From assembly GCA_016789625.1 (NCBI GenBank), contig JAEUQS010000549.1:1-11398 (forward strand): DNA of 11,398 nucleotides, written 5' to 3'. This stretch comes from Acidobacteriota bacterium. GTDB lineage: Bacteria > Acidobacteriota > Thermoanaerobaculia > UBA5066. Shown here piece by piece: positions 6,647-11,398 of this stretch. Positions within the stretch are counted from its first letter, which is position 1. The number at the start of each line of letters is the position of its first letter. The notes under the pieces were generated by a model. That model ran no database searches. It saw only the letters and a program-made list of their open reading frames with translations, and was not told the DNA's origin. A program made the position numbers and the translations under genes.

Positions 6647-7171
6647 ATGCGGGCCGTGAGCTCGGGCCCCGACGAGGTTCTGGTCGCGCGGCTCCTCCGC
6701 GGAGACGAGGACGCTTTCCGCACGCTGTTCCGCGCGCAGGCGGGCCGCCTGGTGCTCCTCGGTCAGCGGCTCCTCGCGGACCGCGCCGAGGCCGAGGACG
6801 CCGTGCAGGAGACGTTTCTCCGCGCGCTCCGTCAGCTTCCGGGATTCCGCCGCGAGGCCGCGCTCTCGACCTGGCTCTCGGGAATTCTCGTGAACTGCTG
6901 CCGCGAGGCGCTCCGGCGGAGGCGCCCGGTGGATGCGCTCTCCGACGAGCTGCCGGGCCCTCCCCGCGAGGGCGCGGGCGGCGTGGACCTGGAGCGCGCG
7001 CTCCGGGAGCTGCCCGACGGCTTTCGCGAGGTCCTCGTTCTCCACGACGTGGAGGGGTACACGCACGAGGAGATCGGCGCGCTCCTCGGCATCGAGCCGG
7101 GAACGGCGCGCGGCCAGCTTTCCCGGGCCCGCGCCCGCATGCGCGAGAGGCTCTCGGGAGGAACCTCATGA
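6647..7171 (+). CDS. ECF-type RNA polymerase sigma factor
   Basis: A 174-aa protein of the usual ECF size. Sigma region 2 spans about 12-92: RGDEDAFRTLFRAQAGRLVLL, then DAVQETFLRALRQL at 51-64 and FRREAALSTWLSGILVNCCREALRRRR. Region 4 spans about 114-169: LERALRELPDGFREVLVLHDVEGYTHEEIGALLG, with the helix-turn-helix at about 139-162 ending TARGQLSRARARMRERL. It is expected to direct RNA polymerase to a small set of promoters when released from an anti-sigma factor. There is no C-terminal extension, so it is not an ECF41-type or ECF42-type long form. ATG 6647 is chosen from the AGGAGG site; ATG 6638 would add three residues. The stop overlaps the start of the downstream membrane gene as ATGA, implying translational coupling and a sigma/anti-sigma pair. 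Confidence 0.93.
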   Translation: MRAVSSGPDEVLVARLLRGDEDAFRTLFRAQAGRLVLLGQRLLADRAEAEDAVQETFLRALRQLPGFRREAALSTWLSGILVNCCREALRRRRPVDALSDELPGPPREGAGGVDLERALRELPDGFREVLVLHDVEGYTHEEIGALLGIEPGTARGQLSRARARMRERLSGGTS

Positions 7172-7722
7172 AGGAACGCGAAGACGACGCGCCTCTCCTC
7201 GCAGCGCTTTCGGCGCTGCCGCGCGAGGAGGCGCCACCGGCCGGTCTCGAGGAACGGGTGCTCGACGCGCTCCGGGCGGAAGGGCTGGTGCGTTCGCGAG
7301 CCGCTCGCCGCGCACTGCCCGCGTTCCTCGCTCTCGCGGCGGCGCTGATCCTTTTCGCCGCGGGGCTGTTCGTGGGCCGGTGGCAGCGGCCCGCGCAATC
7401 CTCACCGCCCTCCCGCTACGTGCTGCTCCTCTACCGCGGCGAGATGAAGCCGCCGGCCTCAGCCGAGGAGGAAGCGGTCTTCGTGCGCGAGTACACGAAC
7501 TGGATGCGCCAGCAGGCCGCGTCGGGACTGCTCGTGGACGGCGAGAAGCTCGGGGACGCGAGCCGGCTGGTGGGTCCCACTGAAGCGCCTGACGCGCCCG
7601 ACCTCCTCGGCTACTTCATCGTGGGGGTCTCGACGTTCGACGAGGCCGAGGCCATCGCGCGGGCGCATCCGCATGCAAGGCATGGCGGGCTCGTGGTCGT
7701 GAAGGAGATCGTGTCCCGCTGA
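7168..7722 (+). CDS. Putative membrane anti-sigma factor fused to a YCII-type domain
   Basis: A 184-aa single-pass membrane protein coupled to the sigma gene by ATGA. Residues 1-48 are a short charged helical region (LLAALSALPREEAPPAGLEERVLDALRAEG) in the position of an anti-sigma domain. It has no HxxxCxxC zinc motif, so this is not a classic ZAS domain. A transmembrane helix spans about 49-70; the arginines at 42, 44, 47 and 48 predict that the N-terminus is cytoplasmic. Residues about 83-181 resemble the YCII-related family: RYVLLLYRGE, a helix with WMRQQAASGLLVDGEKL, LLGYFIVGVSTFDEAEAIARAHP and a final VVVKEI strand. That places the YCII domain outside the membrane, as a possible sensor or ligand-binding module. 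YCII/DGPF proteins are known next to some ECF sigma factors (the ECF42 group) as separate soluble proteins; a tethered fusion is unusual to my knowledge. The anti-sigma role is inferred from position. Confidence 0.72.
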   Translation: MKEREDDAPLLAALSALPREEAPPAGLEERVLDALRAEGLVRSRAARRALPAFLALAAALILFAAGLFVGRWQRPAQSSPPSRYVLLLYRGEMKPPASAEEEAVFVREYTNWMRQQAASGLLVDGEKLGDASRLVGPTEAPDAPDLLGYFIVGVSTFDEAEAIARAHPHARHGGLVVVKEIVSR

Positions 7723-7819
7723 GCTGCTGAACGTGAACTGGTGACCGCCCGCACACGGAGGTCGAGGCGCTGTAAGCTGTCGCGCTTTCGGAACGTCGGT
7801 TCGTGCGGAGGGACATCCC
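7723..7819 (+). other. Short intergenic gap upstream of exported-protein gene
   Basis: These 97 bases must contain the end of the sigma/anti-sigma transcript and the promoter of the next gene. I see no strong hairpin with a T tract and no convincing promoter pair. A small GAAC/GTTC inverted repeat (7791-7794, 7799-7802) precedes the ribosome-binding site GGAGGG at 7807-7812. Confidence 0.3.
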
Positions 7820-8374
7820 ATGAAACGAGCACTCGCGCTCTTCGTCCTGGTTCTCATGACTCTCGCCGTGGCGCCGCCGTCCGAGGCCGGCCGCGTCGTG
7901 GTGCGCGGCCGGCACACGAAGGTCGTCGTACGCACCGGCTTCCCCATCCGGCGGCCGATGCCGCACGTCGTCGTGCGCGCGCCGCGCGTCACGTTCCGGG
8001 TCGAGCCGGCCGTGTACCTGCCTGCCGTCGCGTTCGGAGCGGTCGTCGTGGCAACGGCGCCTCCCAAGGACGTCCTCGTGTGGGAGGACGGCGAGTCCCT
8101 CGACCGAGAGGACGGCTGGACCGACTTCTCCCTGAACGTCGACAGCCGGGGTACGGCGCTCTTCCTGGACGTCACCGGCCGCGTCGAGATCAACTTCGCC
8201 GAGGTGGTGTTCGAGAACGGCAACGCCCAGGTCGTGGACTTCGGTGAGAAGCCGCTCAAGAACGGTCTCTACGAGCTCCTCGATTTCAAGGACGGCCGCA
8301 AGGTCGACCACGTCCGCATGGTCGCGAAGGCGAAGAGCGAGGACGCGCGGGTCGTCGTCCGCATGGCGAAGTAG
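7820..8374 (+). CDS. Exported protein of unknown function
   Basis: A 184-aa protein I do not recognise. Residues 1-23 are a clear signal peptide (MKRALALFVLVLMTLAVAPP, then SEAG, with cleavage likely after SEA). Residues 24-60 are very rich in Val and Arg (RVVVRGRHTKVVVRTGFPIRR and VVVRAPRVTFRV), a basic strand-forming segment. A hydrophobic patch at about 65-80 (VYLPAVAFGAVVVATAPP) could be a second membrane or surface segment. Residues about 85-184 look like a compact beta-rich domain with FENGNAQVVDFGEKPL, GLYELLDFKDGRKVDHVRM and a final ARVVVRMAK strand. GGAGGG at 7807-7812, seven bases before ATG, supports the start. It reads as a real gene: well-structured, with export signal and ribosome-binding site. 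It converges on the beta-helix gene with an 18-bp gap. Confidence 0.75.
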   Translation: MKRALALFVLVLMTLAVAPPSEAGRVVVRGRHTKVVVRTGFPIRRPMPHVVVRAPRVTFRVEPAVYLPAVAFGAVVVATAPPKDVLVWEDGESLDREDGWTDFSLNVDSRGTALFLDVTGRVEINFAEVVFENGNAQVVDFGEKPLKNGLYELLDFKDGRKVDHVRMVAKAKSEDARVVVRMAK

Positions 8375-8380
8375 CGGTAT

Positions 8381-8414
8381 GGACGCCGGGAGCTACTGGT
8401 TGTTCCCGGCGTCC
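8381..8414. terminator. Perfect 11-bp hairpin between convergent genes, likely bidirectional terminator
   Basis: GGACGCCGGGA (8381-8391) is followed 12 bases later by its exact reverse complement TCCCGGCGTCC (8404-8414). It sits seven bases after the stop of the exported-protein gene and overlaps the 3' end of the convergent beta-helix gene, whose stop codon lies in the loop. Position and stem strength suggest termination from both sides. Neither strand has a T tract after the stem, so it is not a canonical intrinsic terminator and may act with Rho or as an RNA 3'-end stabiliser. Confidence 0.6.
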
Positions 8415-9193
8415 GTGCCCCCCAGGTACGGGTTCGTGAAGCCGATCGTGAGGTTGTCGCGGTACTTGCCCGAGGAGGCCCAGAAGAGGACTCCCGTGCT
8501 GCCGGCGGTCAGCTGGTTGCCGGTTACGAAGACCGCCGAGCTGTTCCCCACGTAGACCCCGGTTCCCGCTTCCATCACGTGGTTCGCGTCGATGTGCGTG
8601 TTCGACGACGGGTTCACGATGATGCCGATGGACGAGCCGCCCGAGGGGAAGCCCGTGATGACGTTCTTTTCGACGACGTTGCGGTTGCCGAAGACCGCGA
8701 TGCCCGTGATCGTCGGCGACGAGCCCTGCGCCGTGGTGCCGCCCAGGCCGAGGATCTCGTTCGAGCGCACGATCGAGGTCTGACCCGACACGCGCAGGCC
8801 CGAGTACAGAGCGTAGTGGACGCGGAGGTTCTCGACGAGGTGGTTCCGGGACGCGCCCACCGAGCCCTCGAGCGAGACGGCCGTGTAGAAGCCCCGGAGC
8901 GTTCCGTTGCGGATCGTGATGTCCGTCTGCCCGACGGCCCTGATGCCGTAGCTCGTCGACGACGGGATCTGCGCGCCGGCCAGCTCGAACCCCTTGAGAT
9001 CGATCGACACGTAGCTCGCCGCGACGGTGATGGCGTCGCCCGTCGTCTGGAGCATCGCCAGGTGCTGCGTGAGGCAGTAGCGCCCGCTGGTGGTGATGGT
9101 CGTGGGGATCGACGTGATCGCCGTGCATTCCTGGGCGGCGGCGGGAAGGGTCGAGCCGAGGAGGAGGACCGCGGTGAGAAGAGCGTGCTTCAT
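8393..9193 (-). CDS. Exported right-handed parallel beta-helix protein
   Basis: A 266-aa protein. Residues 1-20 are a signal peptide ending PAAA before QECT. The mature N-terminus has C23 and C40 in a CTAITSIPTTITTSGRYCL context, probably a disulfide-bonded cap. From about 50 on the sequence shows repeating short turns with G-I-x-V, N-x-I/V and T-I-x-N-G patterns: DAITVAASYVSIDLKGFEL, GIRAVGQTDITIRNGTLRG, GLRVSGQTSIVRSNEI, GIAVFGNRNVVEKNVITG, GIIVNPSSNTHIDANHV and GVYVGNSSAVFVTGNQL. This is the PbH1/NosD-like or pectate-lyase-like repeat pattern of a beta-solenoid, about nine coils. Such proteins include polysaccharide lyases, but no catalytic triad can be recognised, so binding or structural roles are also possible. 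The start at ATG 9193 is supported by the signal peptide and a weak AGGA at 9198-9201. The 3' end is built into a hairpin. Confidence 0.85.
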   Translation of the reverse strand: MKHALLTAVLLLGSTLPAAAQECTAITSIPTTITTSGRYCLTQHLAMLQTTGDAITVAASYVSIDLKGFELAGAQIPSSTSYGIRAVGQTDITIRNGTLRGFYTAVSLEGSVGASRNHLVENLRVHYALYSGLRVSGQTSIVRSNEILGLGGTTAQGSSPTITGIAVFGNRNVVEKNVITGFPSGGSSIGIIVNPSSNTHIDANHVMEAGTGVYVGNSSAVFVTGNQLTAGSTGVLFWASSGKYRDNLTIGFTNPYLGGTDAGNNQ

Positions 9194-9350
9194 GGGTTCC
9201 TTTCTGTGCCGGCTCGACAGGGAGCCGCGCTGCCCGAAAGGTAGAGCGGACGCTTCGAAGCGCTCAGCGCATGCGCATGCGCGAGAGGGCGCCGGCCGGT
9301 GACGCTTCGCACGGAGCCGGCGCTTTTCGGGAACGACATATCCTCCGCGG
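9194..9350. promoter_or_regulatory. Divergent spacer dense in palindromes with alternating purine-pyrimidine tract
   Basis: This 157-bp gap between the beta-helix and peptidase genes holds several symmetric elements: a 6-bp stem CGGCTC/GAGCCG (9210-9215, 9222-9227); the 12-bp perfect palindrome CGCTTCGAAGCG (9251-9262); the 16-bp perfect palindrome GCGCATGCGCATGCGC (9267-9282); and an 8-bp inverted repeat GCGCCGGC/GCCGGCGC (9289-9296, 9316-9323). Positions 9267-9283 alternate purine and pyrimidine throughout. GACGCTTCG occurs directly at 9249-9257 and 9301-9309. It is the likely promoter/operator region for both genes, but no promoter pair is evident and no clear ribosome-binding site precedes ATG 9351. 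Confidence 0.5.
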
Positions 9351-11398
9351 ATGCGCTTCGACCGCCTCGCCGCCCTCGCGCTCACGACCTCCCTCGCCGC
9401 CGGCCAGGCGCTCGCGGCCGAGGGCTATCGCACGCCGCCGCCCGAGCTCGCGGCCCTCGTGGACGCGCCGCTGGCGCCCGCGACGATGCTGGCGCCGGGC
9501 GGCGCCCGCCTCGCGCTGCTCGATCCGCCGCCGAACCCGCCCGTGGCCGAGCTCGCGCAGACCGAGCGCCGCCTCGCCGGCCTGCGCTTCAACCCCGTGC
9601 GCGGAGAGCGCACGCGCGCGGCGTGGTACCTGAGGCTCCGGTTCCTGGACGTCGCGACGGGCGCCGAGAAGCCGGTGACGGGCTTCCCCGAGGGCGGCCG
9701 CCTCACCTGGCCTCTGTGGTCGCCCAAGGGCGACGCGCTCGCCGTGGCCGTGAGCCAGGAATCGGGCGTGACGCTGTGGGTCGCCGACGCGCAGACGGGC
9801 ACGGCCCGGCAGGTTTCGCCTCTCCGGCTCAACGCGATCGCGCCGTCGCGTCCCTACTCCTTTCGCACGAGCGGAGCGGGGTTCCTCCTGCGCACCATTC
9901 CCGAACGCCGGGGCGCTGAGCCCGTCGCGCCCTCCGAGCCCGAGGGTCCGGTCGTCCAGGAGAGCGGCGGCGGAAAGAAGGCCCCCGCGCGCACGTACCA
10001 GGATCTCCTCAAGTCGGCGTTCGACGAGACCCTCTTCGAGTACCACCTCACGGCCCAGCTCGTCACCGTGATGGCCGACGGCATTGCCCGGCCCATCGGC
10101 CCTGCGGGGCTCGTGACCGCGGCGAGCCCCTCGCCGGACGGCGCCTACCTCCTCGTCCAGACGCTGCATCGGCCGTTCTCGTACCTCGTTCCCTTGAACC
10201 GTTTCCCGTCGCGCACAGAGGTTCTCTCCCTGCCCGAGGGCCGCTCCGTGGCCGTCGTGGCCGACCTGCCTCTCGCCGAGGACGTGCCGTCCGACTTCGA
10301 CGCCGAGCGCCGCGGACGCAGACAGGTCGGCTGGCGCCAGGACGCCCCGTCGATGCTCCACGTCGTCGAGGCCGAGGACGACGGCGACCCGAGGAAGCCG
10401 GCAGATTTCCGCGACCGCGTGTCGCTGCTCGCGGCGCCGTTCACGGGTCAGACGACGCCGCTCATCCGCCTCGCGGGCCGGTTCTCGGAGATCGCCTACG
10501 GCGACGACGGTCTCGCCCTCGTCACCGAGCGCTGGTGGAAGACGCGAAAGACGCGCACGTGGCGCGTGGCCCCGGGGAGACCCGCGGAGAAGGCCCGGCT
10601 CCTGTTCGACCGCAGCAGCGAAGACCGCTACGCGGATCCCGGTGACCCGCTCATGGAGCGCACCGCAACGGGTGCGCTCGTGCTGAAGAAGAGCCCCGAC
10701 GGGCGTGGCATCTACCTCCTGGGCGACGGCGCGTCGGCCGAAGGCGACCGGCCGTTCCTCGATCTCCTTCCCGTGGACGGCAGCAAGGCGACCCGTCTGT
10801 TCCGCTCCGAGGCGCCGCGCTACGAGGTCCCCGTCGACGTGCTGGAGGGCGGGAAGCTCCTTCTCCGCCGCGAGTCGCCCACCGAGCCGCCCGATCTCTA
10901 CGTGAAGGACCTCTCGGGCAAGGGCCTGAAGCGTCTCACCACCACGGAGCATCCCGTGCCGGCGCTCAAGAGCGTGAAGAAGGAGCTCCTCAAGTACACG
11001 CGCAAGGACGGCGTCGCGCTCACCGCCACGCTCTACACGCCGCCCGGCTGGGACACCTCGAAAGGGCCGCTGCCCGTGCTCATGTGGGCCTACCCGCAGG
11101 AGTTCAAGAGCGCGAGCGCCGCGGGCCAGGTGCAGGACTCCCCGTACCGCTTCGTGCGCCCGTCGGTGGGCGGTCCGCTGCCGTTTCTCGCGAGGGGCTG
11201 GGCCGTCCTCGACGACCCCTCGTTCCCCATCGTGGGCGAGGGCAAGGCGGAGCCGAACGACACCTACGTGGAGCAGCTCGTCTCGAGCGCCGAGGCCGCC
11301 GTCGAGGAGATGGTGAAGCGCGGCGTGGGCGATCGGGACCGCATGGCGATCGGCGGGCACTCGTACGGCGCGTTCACCACCGCGAACGCGCTCGCGCA
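9351..11398 (+). CDS. Exported S9 (prolyl oligopeptidase-like) serine peptidase, glutamyl-endopeptidase type, 3' truncated
   Basis: An open frame of 682 codons with no stop, cut off by the window edge. Residues 1-22 are a signal peptide (MRFDRLAALALTTSLAAGQ, then ALA, before AEGY), so the enzyme is probably periplasmic or secreted. Residues about 40-430 form a seven-bladed-propeller-like region with TGFPEGGRLTWPLWSPKGDALAVA, GPVVQESGGGKKAPARTYQDLL and SPSPDGAYLLV. From about 540 the alpha/beta hydrolase domain begins (TRKDGVALTATLYTPPGWD), with VLMWAYPQEFKS, AAGQV, the strongly conserved EQLVSSAEAAVEEMVKRGV and the nucleophile motif GHSYGAF, giving Ser671 (codon 11361-11363). This block resembles chloroplast-type glutamyl endopeptidase (S9D) more than other S9 enzymes. 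The catalytic Asp and His must lie downstream of the window. The start rests on the signal peptide; no Shine-Dalgarno is seen. I traced sample segments of the frame and found no frameshift. Confidence 0.92.
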   Translation, partial: MRFDRLAALALTTSLAAGQALAAEGYRTPPPELAALVDAPLAPATMLAPGGARLALLDPPPNPPVAELAQTERRLAGLRFNPVRGERTRAAWYLRLRFLDVATGAEKPVTGFPEGGRLTWPLWSPKGDALAVAVSQESGVTLWVADAQTGTARQVSPLRLNAIAPSRPYSFRTSGAGFLLRTIPERRGAEPVAPSEPEGPVVQESGGGKKAPARTYQDLLKSAFDETLFEYHLTAQLVTVMADGIARPIGPAGLVTAASPSPDGAYLLVQTLHRPFSYLVPLNRFPSRTEVLSLPEGRSVAVVADLPLAEDVPSDFDAERRGRRQVGWRQDAPSMLHVVEAEDDGDPRKPADFRDRVSLLAAPFTGQTTPLIRLAGRFSEIAYGDDGLALVTERWWKTRKTRTWRVAPGRPAEKARLLFDRSSEDRYADPGDPLMERTATGALVLKKSPDGRGIYLLGDGASAEGDRPFLDLLPVDGSKATRLFRSEAPRYEVPVDVLEGGKLLLRRESPTEPPDLYVKDLSGKGLKRLTTTEHPVPALKSVKKELLKYTRKDGVALTATLYTPPGWDTSKGPLPVLMWAYPQEFKSASAAGQVQDSPYRFVRPSVGGPLPFLARGWAVLDDPSFPIVGEGKAEPNDTYVEQLVSSAEAAVEEMVKRGVGDRDRMAIGGHSYGAFTTANALA

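Noticed and set aside
9264..11360. Minus-strand frame of 698 codons opposite the peptidase gene
   Set aside because: The opposite strand encodes an S9 peptidase with signal peptide and GHSYG motif. The minus-strand translation is His/Arg/Glu-rich and matches nothing; it is an antisense shadow.
9351..11398. Possible frameshift or pseudogene in the S9 peptidase, because short frames overlap its 5' part
   Set aside because: Codons traced at the start, near 9843, 10383, 10620-11100 and 11343 all keep the frame of ATG 9351 and no stop was met. The gene merely runs off the window.
1..11398. tRNA, rRNA, CRISPR arrays, insertion sequences and transposase genes
   Set aside because: No cloverleaf-like sequence, rRNA segment, regularly spaced repeat array or transposase motif was seen on either strand by reading alone.

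Overview
The window is very GC-rich, gene-dense bacterial DNA with small intergenic gaps and strong GC bias at third codon positions. That bias produces long false open frames on the opposite strand. An orphan MacB/FtsX-type permease of the ADOP kind, a glutamyl-endopeptidase-like S9 peptidase and several exported proteins of loosely defined families point to a high-GC Acidobacteriota or a similar lineage such as Gemmatimonadota. This placement is inferred from family content; no rRNA or other phylogenetic marker is present. No tRNA, rRNA, CRISPR array, insertion sequence or phage gene was seen.

Layout: (1) about 1-2012 (+), a CPA2 cation/proton antiporter with a C-terminal RCK (TrkA-N/TrkA-C) module. 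It converges on (2) 2009-4501 (-), an ADOP-type permease; the two stop codons share the same four bases, CTAG. (3) 4657-5922 (+), an exported SMP-30/gluconolactonase-like propeller protein, is divergent from the permease across a 155-bp spacer containing direct and inverted repeats. (4) 5927-6550 (-), a small exported protein with a lipocalin-like or DUF1579-like domain. (5) 6647-7171 (+), an ECF sigma factor, overlaps by ATGA (6) 7168-7722 (+), a single-pass membrane protein with an anti-sigma-like N-terminus and a YCII-type C-terminal domain. (7) 7820-8374 (+), an exported protein of unknown function. (8) 8393-9193 (-), an exported right-handed beta-helix protein, convergent with (7) and separated from it by an 11-bp-stem hairpin. 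(9) 9351 to the window end (+), an exported S9D-type peptidase, cut off after its nucleophile serine.

Most products act at or beyond the cytoplasmic membrane: one ion transporter, one permease, five exported proteins, and a sigma/anti-sigma pair that could couple an envelope signal to transcription. Apart from that pair, which is clearly one operon, the genes are mostly single units in alternating orientation and no shared pathway is evident.

The most striking signal outside the genes is a roughly 49-bp dispersed repeat made of two tandem hairpins. One copy lies inside the permease gene and one inside the lipocalin-like gene. The copies agree at 41 of 49 positions, and seven of the eight differences fall in loops or the linker between stems. 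The copies are read in different frames, so this is DNA-level repetition and not protein homology. It looks like a REP-like or RPE-like palindromic element that has become coding sequence. The second candidate for a new system is the ECF sigma factor coupled to a membrane-anchored YCII domain, next to an 18-bp perfect palindrome in a divergent spacer.
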